DNA of 64,000 bases from Bacteroidia bacterium (GTDB lineage: Bacteria; Bacteroidota; Bacteroidia; B-17B0; Aurantibacillaceae). Position 1 is the first letter of the stretch, and each line of letters begins with the position of its first letter. Shown one piece after another: positions 35,375-44,074 of the stretch. The position numbers were made by a program, and so were the translations under genes. The stretch lies in the NCBI GenBank assembly GCA_014378485.1, contig JACMNO010000094.1, positions 33,485 through 97,484 of the forward strand. The letters are read 5' to 3'. The notes beneath the pieces were generated by a model that saw only the letters and a list, made by a program, of their open reading frames with translations, did not search any database and had not been told where the DNA came from.

Positions 35375-36844
35375 ATGGCAAAAAAAGAAATAAAAAAATT
35401 AGAATATTTTACTGACTGGAAATATGCCCCAGCTCCTGAAGCAACTGATCATATCAATTTGAAAAAAGAATATGATTTATTCATCAATGGTAAATTTGTA
35501 AAACCAAACTCGGGAAAACATTTCGATACAATCAATCCTGCAACTGAAGAAAAAATTTCAAGTATTGCAGAAGCGAATGATAAAGATGTTGATAGCGCTG
35601 TAAAGGCAGCCCGTGGCGCTTATGATAAAACATGGAGTAAAATGCCTGCAAAGGAACGCGCTAAATATATTTACCGTATTGCCCGTTTAATTCAGGAAAG
35701 AGCCCGCGAACTATCAGTGATCGAAACGTTAGATGGCGGAAAATCTATTCGTGAAAGCCGAGATATTGATGTGCCTTTGGCAGCTAATCATTTTTTCTAT
35801 TATGCCGGTTGGGCCGATAAATTAGAGTATGCATTTCCTAACCGTCATCCAACATCATTGGGCGTTGCAGGACAAGTTATTCCATGGAACTTTCCCTTAT
35901 TAATGGCAGCCTGGAAAATTGCACCGGCTCTAGCAACCGGTAATACCGTAGTTTTAAAGCCGGCAGAAACAACTTCACTAACAGCGCTTAAATTAGCTGA
36001 GATCATCCAGGAAAGCGGATTACCAGATGGTGTTGTGAATATTATTACCGGTCACGGACCTGTTGGTGCTGCTATGGTAAATCATAAAGACATTAATAAA
36101 ATTGCGTTCACCGGAAGTACTAATGTTGGTAAATGGATACAGAAAGCAATTGCCGGAACCGATAAAAAACTAACACTTGAATTGGGTGGAAAAGCGGCGA
36201 ACATTATTTTTGAAGATGCTCCAATCAACCAGGCAGTTGAAGGTATCATCAACGGAATTTTCTTTAACCAGGGGCATGTATGTTGTGCCGGTTCCCGTTT
36301 ATTTGTGCAGGAAAGCGTGGCCGACGAAGTGATTCGTAAATTAAAAGACCGGTTAGAGACGCTAATAGTTGGAGATCCTCTTGATAAAAATACAGACATT
36401 GGTGCGATCAATTCTAAAATGCAATTAAATAAAATTAATGAGTATTTAAAAATAGGTGTTAACGATGGTGCCGAGATGTACCAGAGCTCTTGTTCGATTC
36501 CTAAAAAAGGTTTTTTTGTTCGCCCGACTTTATTCTTAAATACTTCTCAATCACATCGTATTTCTCAGGAAGAAATTTTTGGACCGGTATTGGCCATTCA
36601 AACATTCCGTACTATTGAAGAAGTGATTGAGAAAGCGAATAACATTCCTTATGGTTTAAGCGCCGGAGTTTGGACAGATAAAGGATCCCGCATCTTTAAC
36701 ATGACCTCTAAATTACGTGCCGGTGTTGTTTGGGCAAACACATACAACAAGTTCGATCCAACTTCACCTTTTGGCGGTTACAAAGAAAGTGGTTTTGGCA
36801 GAGAAGGTGGATTACATGGATTAATGCCTTATTTAAAGTTTTAA
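35375..36844 (+). CDS. Aldehyde dehydrogenase, NAD(P)-dependent
   Basis: The 489-residue enzyme has the whole ALDH fold. Visible motifs are FTGSTNVGKWIQ in the coenzyme domain, LELGGKAANIIF with the general-base Glu near residue 269, and the catalytic Cys pair in QGHVCCAGSR (residues 303/304). EEIFGPVLAIQTF and PFGGYKESGFGREGG complete the C-terminal part. It oxidises an aldehyde to the acid using NAD(P)+. Its position after deoC suggests acetaldehyde from deoxyribose breakdown as the substrate. It lies 10 bases after the zeta-like gene. Confidence 0.93.
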   Translation: MAKKEIKKLEYFTDWKYAPAPEATDHINLKKEYDLFINGKFVKPNSGKHFDTINPATEEKISSIAEANDKDVDSAVKAARGAYDKTWSKMPAKERAKYIYRIARLIQERARELSVIETLDGGKSIRESRDIDVPLAANHFFYYAGWADKLEYAFPNRHPTSLGVAGQVIPWNFPLLMAAWKIAPALATGNTVVLKPAETTSLTALKLAEIIQESGLPDGVVNIITGHGPVGAAMVNHKDINKIAFTGSTNVGKWIQKAIAGTDKKLTLELGGKAANIIFEDAPINQAVEGIINGIFFNQGHVCCAGSRLFVQESVADEVIRKLKDRLETLIVGDPLDKNTDIGAINSKMQLNKINEYLKIGVNDGAEMYQSSCSIPKKGFFVRPTLFLNTSQSHRISQEEIFGPVLAIQTFRTIEEVIEKANNIPYGLSAGVWTDKGSRIFNMTSKLRAGVVWANTYNKFDPTSPFGGYKESGFGREGGLHGLMPYLKF

Positions 36845-36847
36845 ATC

Positions 36848-36940
36848 TCACCACTGAGACACAAAGAGCACAGAGAAAATTAAAAAGTTCTATTGATATA
36901 AAATAATAACGCCTTCGTGTCCTCTGTGACTCAGTGGTGA
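36848..36940. repeat. Imperfect long inverted repeat between the two aldehyde dehydrogenase genes
   Basis: A left arm at about 36848-36881 (TCACCACTGAGACACAAAGA) is mirrored by a right arm at about 36907-36940 (ends TCAGTGGTGA), with roughly 27 of 34 positions able to pair. I recall similar CACTGAG-ACACAGAG palindromes dispersed in many bacterial genomes, so this is probably an interspersed repeat. A GTG codon in the right arm (36934) could be mistaken for the start of the next gene. Confidence 0.7.
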
Positions 36941-36954
36941 AAAAAGAAAAAGAA

Positions 36955-37833
36955 ATGGAAAGAATAGAAGTTTTAAAAACATACAAAATATTTATCGGCG
37001 GACAATTTCCACGTACCGAGAGCGGACGCTATTATCCCTTAAAATTAAAAAACAACATGACTGTAAACGTTAGTTTATCATCACGTAAAGATTTCAGAAA
37101 TTCTGTTATTGCTGCCCGTGGAGCTTTTAGTGGCTGGAGTTCCAAGGCTGCATTTAATCGTGGACAAATTTTATACCGTATAGCAGAAATGCTGGAAGGG
37201 CGTAAAGAACAATTTTTAGAAGAATTGAAACAATTAGGTTATACGGCTGCTGCTGCAAAAAAAGAAGTTGAGCAAAGTATTGATCGTTTGGTTTATTATG
37301 CCGGTTGGTGCGATAAATATCAACAATTATTTAGTTCTGTTAACCCGGTGGCGTCTTCTCATTTCAATTTTTCGGTGCCGGAACCAATGGGTGTAGTTGC
37401 TATCATGGCTGACGAATCAACAGCTTTATTGGGATTAGTATCTGTGATTGCGCCATGTATTGCCGGTGGAAATACTTGCATTGTATTAGCATCGGAAAGT
37501 AAACCAACCTGTGCCATTACGTTTGCGGAAGTAATTGCCACAAGCGATGTTTCTGGTGGTGTAGTAAATATTGTCACCGGTAACCGTAAAGAATTGCATT
37601 CACATTTTTCTTCTCACATGGATGTGAATGCCATCATAAATTGTAACTCGGAAAAAGATTTCATTAAAACCATTGGAGAAAATGCTTCTTTAAATGTAAA
37701 GCGTGTTTTTAACCTGAACAAAAACTGGACTGATGAAAAAGAACAAGGCCCTTATTTCATAACCGACTTGCAAGAAATTAAAACTACCTGGCATCCAATT
37801 GAAAACATTGGTGTTTCTGGGATTAAGTATTAG
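36955..37833 (+). CDS. Truncated aldehyde dehydrogenase-like protein (no catalytic domain)
   Basis: From the ATG at 36955 the protein has 292 residues, against about 490 for a full ALDH. It covers the N-terminal oligomerisation and coenzyme parts (YKIFIGGQFPRTESG, FSVPEPMGVVAIMADEST, VSVIAPCIAGGNTCIVLAS, GGVVNIVTGNRKEL). It lacks the catalytic Cys and general-base Glu regions and ends with a unique tail (TWHPIENIGVSGIKY). The reading frame is intact, so it is not simply decay. I recall short ALDH-like proteins paired with a full ALDH and deoC in other Bacteroidota, which suggests a conserved non-catalytic partner. The start at GTG 36934 lies inside a repeat and is less likely. Confidence 0.75.
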   Translation: MERIEVLKTYKIFIGGQFPRTESGRYYPLKLKNNMTVNVSLSSRKDFRNSVIAARGAFSGWSSKAAFNRGQILYRIAEMLEGRKEQFLEELKQLGYTAAAAKKEVEQSIDRLVYYAGWCDKYQQLFSSVNPVASSHFNFSVPEPMGVVAIMADESTALLGLVSVIAPCIAGGNTCIVLASESKPTCAITFAEVIATSDVSGGVVNIVTGNRKELHSHFSSHMDVNAIINCNSEKDFIKTIGENASLNVKRVFNLNKNWTDEKEQGPYFITDLQEIKTTWHPIENIGVSGIKY

Positions 37834-37856
37834 TTAGCTTTTAAGTATAATGTTTT

Positions 37857-37946
37857 GGGCGCGTCCGGCGGGAGCCGGAGCGGACTGTCACTACAATCTT
37901 TTTTTGTTGCACAAAAAAAGTATTTCCGCTTGCATCCCTCGCGCGG
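37857..37946 (+). repeat. GC-rich interspersed intergenic element, copy A
   Basis: The element begins GGGCGCGTCC, continues through CTACAATCTTTT and a CAAAAAAAG segment, and ends GCATCCCTCGCGCGG. It aligns block by block with the reverse complement of 39684-39790. It is far more GC-rich than the surrounding AT-rich gaps. I recall closely similar sequences scattered in intergenic regions of many Bacteroidota genomes. It carries no ORF. Confidence 0.75.
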
Positions 37947-38040
37947 TTTTATATTCCTTTTGAGATTCAATTTCATTTCTATGTTACTGATGTCTGCAGT
38001 TAAGTTATTTATTTTTCATATCTTTAATTAAAACAAGATT

Positions 38041-39612
38041 ATGAGAATACTATTAACCATAATTTTTATACATCTTATAGGCTTCATTTATTCTCAAAAC
38101 TGGGCTGTATTTAATAAAAATTATCGTTACAATTACTCTTTACAAAATGAAAGTTACACCACTGTTGTCATATTTGCCGATAGTGTTTTAACACAAGGTA
38201 CTGATACTATTTTCAGTTTGAACAGAATTGCGGCTAAATGTGACAGTTGCTGGTTTTATTATCCGCAAGCAGGTGTTGCTGATTCAAATTATATTATGAG
38301 TAATCAACCACAATTCATGCAACTGCGGATTGTGTATTCTAATTACCAATACCGTTTAAGTGATACGAGTGATTACATCATTCCTCGTTTTTTATCTGTA
38401 GGCAATTCGTGGGCTTTTAATGTAGCACGGGGCATTACCGCACAAGTTATTAGCGCAACCGTAAAAAATTATTTTGGCGTAAGCGATTCTGTTAACACTA
38501 TATTGCTAAGTACAAATGATACTATCATCGTTTCAAAACAATTTGGAATTGTAAAATACCCAACAAAATTTGGACAACAAAAATATTACATACTACGGGG
38601 AATTGAAAACGCTTCAAGTTATGATGTGTTCTCATTATATGGAGAAAAAGTATCGAACTACTATGATTTTTTTAAATTAAAACCTGGTGCTGTTCATTAT
38701 TATTCAACTACATCAAGCGCCTCTGGCTTTACTAATCAATGCTATTCGTACTACTATGCTAAAAAAACAATTACATCTTCTGTTATAAGTGGTACGGTTG
38801 CCTACAATTCTTATATAGAAGACAGGAAAGGTTGTATAGGTAATTGCTCAAGTGGCATGGGAGGTTTTTGTACGATAAACAACCCTTCTACGTTTCCCTC
38901 TCTTCCAATTAATACATATACTTACAATAATGTAGCAGCCAATCAACAATATTGGGTTGATTTTAATAGCTCATATAATAATCAAATAATTTTTCCTCAA
39001 ACAGGCATGAATCAATATGCATATGTCATAACTTTTGGAAAAACAGCTAATGATCATTTTTACAAAACCTATGGATATTCCTGTTTTTCAGGCTATTTAT
39101 CTGAAATGAAACCCAACTATAGCAACTATTATTATAAGCAGTCCACTCAAAACTCTAAAGTATATTATGCAAAAGGATTTGGCAGTAGTGATTTTGGGCA
39201 AGTAGGAGAGACATTTATTGAAGGCTATGGAGAAGTAAATCTATTCTTTCCGGCTTTTGAGACTCAAAATTATTATTGTACCTCAACTATCATCGATGGT
39301 ACAGATACACTTGGTACTATTATTCCGTATGGCATTACAACAGGGATTTCAAATCAAGAAGGAAATAATTATTCTTCTTACGGACCAAATCCCACCAAGG
39401 ACATCATCACAATTAATTTCCCTTTCGAAGCAACAGGGAATAATGGAACTACTGAAGTAAAAGATGTTTTTGGAAAATTACTTTTTCAAAAAACAATCAC
39501 AGCCGGAGCAAATTCAGAAAAAGTCAACCTTCAAAATTTAGCGCAAGGAATTTATTTGATCGATGTAAAAATTCCTCATTTTCAAAAGCAATATAAGGTT
39601 ATAAAAGAATAA
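38041..39612 (+). CDS. T9SS type A sorting domain-containing secreted protein
   Basis: The 523-residue protein has a signal peptide ending near FIYSQ (residue 19) and a Tyr/Ser/Asn-rich passenger region with no family I recognise. The C-terminal sorting domain starts near YGPNPTKDIITINF and includes VKDVFGKLLFQKTI, NLQNLAQGIYLIDV and QYKVIKE. It should be secreted through the type IX system. Two cysteine clusters (CDSCWFYY and CIGNCSSG) may form disulfides. The gene is bracketed by inverted copies of an intergenic repeat, and a TATCTTTA near-consensus box lies just upstream. Confidence 0.82.
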   Translation: MRILLTIIFIHLIGFIYSQNWAVFNKNYRYNYSLQNESYTTVVIFADSVLTQGTDTIFSLNRIAAKCDSCWFYYPQAGVADSNYIMSNQPQFMQLRIVYSNYQYRLSDTSDYIIPRFLSVGNSWAFNVARGITAQVISATVKNYFGVSDSVNTILLSTNDTIIVSKQFGIVKYPTKFGQQKYYILRGIENASSYDVFSLYGEKVSNYYDFFKLKPGAVHYYSTTSSASGFTNQCYSYYYAKKTITSSVISGTVAYNSYIEDRKGCIGNCSSGMGGFCTINNPSTFPSLPINTYTYNNVAANQQYWVDFNSSYNNQIIFPQTGMNQYAYVITFGKTANDHFYKTYGYSCFSGYLSEMKPNYSNYYYKQSTQNSKVYYAKGFGSSDFGQVGETFIEGYGEVNLFFPAFETQNYYCTSTIIDGTDTLGTIIPYGITTGISNQEGNNYSSYGPNPTKDIITINFPFEATGNNGTTEVKDVFGKLLFQKTITAGANSEKVNLQNLAQGIYLIDVKIPHFQKQYKVIKE

Positions 39613-39683
39613 CTATGCTTTTCGGCAACGACTACTCATGCTTGTTTTACAACTGTATAAATTAAACCTCAAATTTAAGATAA

Positions 39684-39790
39684 GCTTGCGTGAGGGATTG
39701 TAGTGTAAATCCTTTTTGCTGCACACTGAGCGGAGTCGAAGTGCGGCCAAAAGATTGCAACGAAAAGCCCGGCCCGCAGGGACACGCCCG
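39684..39790 (-). repeat. GC-rich interspersed intergenic element, copy B (inverted relative to copy A)
   Basis: Read on the - strand it begins GGGCGTGTCCC, contains TTGCAATCTTTT, then AAAAAGGATTT and CTACAATCCCTCACGC, in the same order as copy A. Between the second and third blocks it has an extra segment, 39721-39744, containing the core CTGAGCGGAGTCGAAG (on +) flanked by GCAC/GTGC. This is the same core found in leuS, so a smaller element seems to be nested inside the larger one. Confidence 0.75.
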
Positions 39791-39844
39791 AATAATTGCG
39801 ATTTAAATTCTGTTTTAGAGCTAAAACTACCCGTCTAAAACTGC

Positions 39845-39874
39845 TTGTACCATTGCCTGTAAATCTTATCTTTA
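39845..39874 (+). promoter_or_regulatory. Promoter upstream of leuS
   Basis: TTG at 39845-39847 and TATCTTTA at 39867-39874 (7 of 8 match to TAnnTTTG) are spaced by 19 bases, the usual Bacteroidota -33/-7 arrangement. The leuS ATG is 22 bases after the -7 box. Confidence 0.6.
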
Positions 39875-39896
39875 CACTTCGCAAATTAAACGAAAG

Positions 39897-42743
39897 ATGG
39901 AATACAATTTTAAGAAAATAGAAGAAGAGTGGCAGGCATATTGGGCTAAAAATAAAACCTTTGCGGCAAAAGATGGAGGAGATAAACCAAAATATTATGT
40001 GCTGGATATGTTCCCCTATCCTTCCGGTGCGGGTTTACACGTTGGCCATCCTTTGGGTTACATCGCTTCTGATATTATAGCCCGTTACAAACGTCATAAA
40101 GGCTTTAATGTATTGCACCCGATGGGTTACGATAGCTTTGGCTTACCGGCAGAGCAGTATGCCATTCAAACAGGACAACACCCAAAAATTACTACTGAGA
40201 AAAATATTGAAGTATACCGCAGACAGTTAGATAAAATTGGTTTTTCTTTTGACTGGGACAGAGAGGTTAGAACCTCCGATCCTTTGTATTACAAGTGGAC
40301 CCAATGGATTTTTATACAGATCTTTAATTCATGGTACAATAAAGCGAGTGATAAAGCAGAGCCGATCTCAGATTTAATTTTAGAATTTGAACTGAACGGA
40401 AATAAAAAAGTGAAAGCCTGCTGTGAAGAATCAGTCCAATCATTTACAGCAGATCAATGGAAAGCGTTTTCAGAAAAAGAACAATCTGATGTTTTAATGG
40501 CCTATCGTATTGCGTACTTAGGCGAAGCATACGTGAACTGGTGCCCTGCTTTAGGAACAGTTTTAGCGAATGATGAAATTAAAGATGGTGTGAGCGAACG
40601 CGGCGGGCATCCCGTAGAACGCAAAATGATGAAGCAATGGAGCATGAGAATTTCTGCTTATGCTCAGCGCTTATTAAATGGTTTGGATACATTGGACTGG
40701 ACTGACAGCTTAAAAGAGGCGCAACGTAACTGGATTGGAAAAAGTGAAGGAACAAGTTTGAAATTCAAAATTCAGAGCTTCGACTCCGCTCAGGGTGACA
40801 AATACATAGAAGTTTTTACTACACGCCCTGATACTGTATTCGGTGTTTCATTTGTAACACTGGCTCCTGAACACGAATTAGTAAAAAATTTAACTACACC
40901 GGAAAATAAAGTAGCTGTTGAAGCATACGTGGCACAAGCCAAAAATAGGAGCGAGCGTGAGCGCCAGGCAGATATTAATAAAATTACAGGAGTATTTACC
41001 GGTTCTTATGTAGAACATCCTTTCAATGGAAAACAGATTCCGATTTGGATCGGTGATTATGTATTGGCAGGTTATGGTACAGGCGCGGTAATGGCAGTTC
41101 CTGCTCATGATTCAAGAGATTATAGTTTTGCCAAACATTTTGGTTTACCAATTTTAGAAGTAGTGCAAGGCGCATCAGATGTCACCCTGAGCGGAGTCGA
41201 AGGGTCCTATGATGCCAAAGAAGGAATTTTAATTAATTCTGATTTTTTAAATGGCTTACAGGTAAAAGATGCTGTAAAATTTGCGATCCAAGAAATTGAG
41301 ATCAAACAATTGGGAAAAGGAAAAGTAAATTTCCGTTTACGTGATGCCGTGTTTGGAAGACAGCGTTACTGGGGAGAGCCAATTCCGATCTATTACAAAA
41401 ATGATATTCCTTATGCACTTGAAGAAAATGAGTTGCCTCTAGTGTTACCTGAAGTTGATAAATATTTGCCAACCGAAGATGGCGAACCACCATTAGCAAG
41501 GGCAACAAATTGGAGGTATAAGCCCCACTCTAACTCTCCCCATGGGGCTTCCTATCCTTACGAACATAGCACCATGCCAGGTTGGGCTGGAAGTTCCTGG
41601 TATTTTTTAAGATACATGGATTCTAAAAACAGCGGGGAGTTTGTAGGCAAACGGTTAGCAGATTATTGGAAACAAGTTGACTTATATATTGGTGGTAGCG
41701 AGCATGCCACAGGTCATTTATTGTATGTACGCTTCTGGACCAAATTTTTAAAAGATCGTGGATACATTGATATTGATGAACCAGCAAAGAAGTTGATCAA
41801 TCAAGGAATGATACAGGGCAGAAGCAATTTTGTTTATAGAGTGAATGGAGAGAATAAATTAGTTTCTAACGGATTAAAAAATAATTATGAAGTATCAGCC
41901 TTACATGTTGATGTAAGTTTTGTCAATAATGATGTTCTAGATGTAGAGGCATTTAAAAATTGGAGAAGTGATTTCAAAGATGCTGAATTCATTTTAGAAG
42001 ATGGAAAATACATCTGCGGTGCCGAAGTAGAAAAAATGTCTAAATCAAAATACAATGTTGTTACACCCGATGACATTGCAGAAAAATTTGGTTCAGATAC
42101 ATTGCGATTATATGAAATGTTTTTAGGCCCTTTAGAACAAAGTAAACCATGGAACACGAATGGTATTACAGGCGTGCACGGTTTCTTAAAAAAATTGTGG
42201 CGCTTATTTTATTCCCCCTTACAAGGGGGTGCCCATGGGGCGGGGGATGTTGTCTTTAATGTTAGCAACGATGAACCATCTAAAAGCGAATTAAAAATAT
42301 TACACAAAACCATAAAAAAAATTACCGAAGACATTGAGCGTTTTTCATTCAATACCTCCATCAGTAATTTCATGATCTGTGTAAACGAGTTAACGGAAGC
42401 GAAGTGTACCAAGCGCACAATCCTTGAACCATTATTAATTTGTTTATCACCTTACGCGCCTCACATTGCCGAAGAACTATGGAAACAGTTAGGACATGCG
42501 GAAAGTATTTCAACCGCGCCCTTCCCCGATTTTAATGAAGCGTATTTGGTAGACGACAGAATTAACTATCCTGTTTCAGTAAATGGTAAATTAAAATTCA
42601 CATTAGAGTTGCCTGCAGCCTTAACCGCACAAGAAGTTGAAACTGAAGTGATGAATAACGAGCAGACAAAAAAACTATTAGAGGGGAAGCAACCAAAAAA
42701 AGTAATCGTTGTTCATAAGAAGATCGTGAATATGGTGGTGTAA
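39897..42743 (+). CDS. leuS: Leucyl-tRNA synthetase with repeat-derived in-frame inserts
   Basis: The 948-residue class I synthetase charges tRNA-Leu. The HIGH motif is HVGH (residues 48-51) and KMSKS lies at 713-717. The CP1 editing domain has TTRPDTVFG and [14 protein letters not shown], and [16 protein letters not shown] is clear. The anticodon-binding and C-terminal parts are complete, and the frame is intact. Four segments look foreign to the family: residues 294-301 (SFDSAQGD), 428-436 (DVTLSGVEG), 542-552 ([11 protein letters not shown]) and about 772-784 ([13 protein letters not shown]). Their DNA is palindromic or repeated. The first two fall in or near editing-domain loops, the third just before MPGWAGSS, the fourth after KMSKS. 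The enzyme is essential, so the inserts must be tolerated. Confidence 0.95.
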   Translation: MEYNFKKIEEEWQAYWAKNKTFAAKDGGDKPKYYVLDMFPYPSGAGLHVGHPLGYIASDIIARYKRHKGFNVLHPMGYDSFGLPAEQYAIQTGQHPKITTEKNIEVYRRQLDKIGFSFDWDREVRTSDPLYYKWTQWIFIQIFNSWYNKASDKAEPISDLILEFELNGNKKVKACCEESVQSFTADQWKAFSEKEQSDVLMAYRIAYLGEAYVNWCPALGTVLANDEIKDGVSERGGHPVERKMMKQWSMRISAYAQRLLNGLDTLDWTDSLKEAQRNWIGKSEGTSLKFKIQSFDSAQGDKYIEVFTTRPDTVFGVSFVTLAPEHELVKNLTTPENKVAVEAYVAQAKNRSERERQADINKITGVFTGSYVEHPFNGKQIPIWIGDYVLAGYGTGAVMAVPAHDSRDYSFAKHFGLPILEVVQGASDVTLSGVEGSYDAKEGILINSDFLNGLQVKDAVKFAIQEIEIKQLGKGKVNFRLRDAVFGRQRYWGEPIPIYYKNDIPYALEENELPLVLPEVDKYLPTEDGEPPLARATNWRYKPHSNSPHGASYPYEHSTMPGWAGSSWYFLRYMDSKNSGEFVGKRLADYWKQVDLYIGGSEHATGHLLYVRFWTKFLKDRGYIDIDEPAKKLINQGMIQGRSNFVYRVNGENKLVSNGLKNNYEVSALHVDVSFVNNDVLDVEAFKNWRSDFKDAEFILEDGKYICGAEVEKMSKSKYNVVTPDDIAEKFGSDTLRLYEMFLGPLEQSKPWNTNGITGVHGFLKKLWRLFYSPLQGGAHGAGDVVFNVSNDEPSKSELKILHKTIKKITEDIERFSFNTSISNFMICVNELTEAKCTKRTILEPLLICLSPYAPHIAEELWKQLGHAESISTAPFPDFNEAYLVDDRINYPVSVNGKLKFTLELPAALTAQEVETEVMNNEQTKKLLEGKQPKKVIVVHKKIVNMVV
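40778..40800 (+). repeat. Interspersed repeat inside leuS, copy 1 (23 nt)
   Basis: The sequence starts CTTCGACTCCGCTCAG and ends GGTGACA. It is the exact reverse complement of 41180-41202. It encodes SFDSAQGD in the leuS frame, just before the conserved [12 protein letters not shown] of the editing domain. Confidence 0.85.
41180..41202 (-). repeat. Interspersed repeat inside leuS, copy 2 (23 nt, inverted)
   Basis: Exact reverse complement of 40778-40800, 379 bases downstream of it. On the + strand it encodes DVTLSGVEG in the leuS frame, after [12 protein letters not shown], a position that in other LeuRS is a variable loop before the EG-x-L-x-NSDFLNG segment. Confidence 0.85.
41520..41550. 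repeat. Palindromic segment inside leuS, copy 3
   Basis: Arms AAGCCCC (41520-41526) and GGGGCTT (41544-41550) form a 7-bp stem, with an inner perfect palindrome CCCCATGGGG (41538-41547). It encodes [10 protein letters not shown], an extra stretch just before the conserved [18 protein letters not shown]. The GGGGAGAGTTAGAG core on the - strand resembles dispersed repeats I recall from other Bacteroidota. Confidence 0.65.
42214..42249. repeat. G-rich palindromic segment inside leuS, copy 4
   Basis: CCCCCTT-AC-AAGGGGG (42214-42229) is a perfect palindrome. It is followed by GCCCATGGGGC (which shares CCCATGGGGC with the 41520 segment) and by GGGGGATG. It encodes [12 protein letters not shown] in the leuS frame in a C-terminal helical region. 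Confidence 0.7.
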
Positions 42744-42841
42744 TAAATAATTTTTCTAAATCGTTTAAGTAATAAAACTAACCCTTCTGTTTTAGAAAAA
42801 ATGTTTATATTGAAACTTTGTAACTGTACTATAAAGATCTG

Positions 42842-44074
42842 ATGGTTTTTGGGAATTTAATAAATCTGGGAGTAGAAACAGAAATGGAATTTTACCAAAA
42901 GCGGGAAGCAAGAATTGTTAATCTTGTTGCACTTATTACTCTCTTTGGTTTATTAATAGGTGTTTCCACCATTTTTTTTATAAGCGGAAATTACGCAATT
43001 GCCTCTGTTATTTTTACTACACTTTCATCTTGTTTGAGTCTTTACTTTAATTATAGAAAACTTTATAATTATGCCACCTATGCATTTGTCATCACAATCA
43101 ATCTTAGCGTTTTTGTTCTGTGCCAGGAATACACCCCTGGTGTTGGAAACTATCTCTATTATTTTCCTATGATCTTTTGCGTGGCATTAATTCATAATCC
43201 TTCAATGCCCAATAAAAGAACAGTTATTTTTTTCATCATTACTTTAGTAAGTTTTTTATGTTCATGGGCCATTGATATTCCCTTATTAAAAAATCAAACT
43301 ATCACAGGTGAAGACAATGCTACTCTTTTAGTTTATAACAGTATTCTTGCGTTTATCATTACCATTATTCTGGTTTACTTGATTGTAAAGTTAATTAACC
43401 GACAAAATGATGAAGCAATTAATTTATTGCATAAGGAACAGAAAGCACAGCTTGTTGTTACACAATCGCTGAAAGAAAAGGATGTTTTACTTGCGGAGAT
43501 TCAGCATCGTGTAAAAAATAATTTGGCTATCATTACAGGATTATTGAATCTTCAAGCTGAAAAAGCACCCTGTGAAGAATCGAGACTTTTAATGATTGAA
43601 TCGAAAAACAGAGTATTGAGTATTGCCATGGTTCATGACCGCTTGTATAAAAAAGATAATTTATCTAGAATAAACCTGCAACTTTATTTATCTGAATTGG
43701 TACAAGAATTAGTGAAAAGTTTTCCAATTAATAAAGAAGAAGTTGAGATTATTGAAGATCTGGACAAAGTTGAAATTGAAATCACGAAAGCAGTGCCAAT
43801 AGGATTGATTATTAATGAAGCTTTAACTAATTCCCTGAAACATGCTTTTAAAAATGAAACAGAAAAGCCTGTTATAAAAATAAAAGTGAAACAAATTTAT
43901 GATCGCATCAACATTAGCCTTTGTGACAATGGCTTAGGTTTTTCTGACACTAACAATCGAAAAGAGACAGCCCTAGGATTATCACTGATCGAGTCTCTAG
44001 CCGACCAGATAGACGCTAAAGTTGTGTTTAAAAATGAAGGCGGTGCCTGCGTAAGCATGGTATTTCCCGCTTAA
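42842..44074 (+). CDS. Orphan sensor histidine kinase (HisKA_2 type), membrane-bound
   Basis: The 410-residue protein has about six N-terminal hydrophobic helices (residues about 25-190, 7TM-like sensor region). A coiled segment then leads to the HisKA_2 phosphoacceptor motif (EIQHRVKNNLAIITGLLNLQ, His near 223). The ATP-binding domain has the N-box NEALTNSLKHAF and G-box DNGLGF and LGLSLI. HisKA_2 kinases usually phosphorylate stand-alone response regulators. No response regulator gene is adjacent, so it is an orphan kinase; the stimulus is unknown. Its 3' end overlaps the convergent photolyase gene by 4 bases. Confidence 0.88.
   Translation: MVFGNLINLGVETEMEFYQKREARIVNLVALITLFGLLIGVSTIFFISGNYAIASVIFTTLSSCLSLYFNYRKLYNYATYAFVITINLSVFVLCQEYTPGVGNYLYYFPMIFCVALIHNPSMPNKRTVIFFIITLVSFLCSWAIDIPLLKNQTITGEDNATLLVYNSILAFIITIILVYLIVKLINRQNDEAINLLHKEQKAQLVVTQSLKEKDVLLAEIQHRVKNNLAIITGLLNLQAEKAPCEESRLLMIESKNRVLSIAMVHDRLYKKDNLSRINLQLYLSELVQELVKSFPINKEEVEIIEDLDKVEIEITKAVPIGLIINEALTNSLKHAFKNETEKPVIKIKVKQIYDRINISLCDNGLGFSDTNNRKETALGLSLIESLADQIDAKVVFKNEGGACVSMVFPA

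Noticed and set aside
36934..36954. GTG start giving a longer second aldehyde dehydrogenase
   Set aside because: The extra codons lie in the right arm of an interspersed palindrome; the ATG at 36955 gives the normal beginning of the protein.
39675..39884. 69-codon - strand ORF before leuS
   Set aside because: It is formed by intergenic repeat copy B and contains the typical translation of that repeat; there is no sign of a gene.
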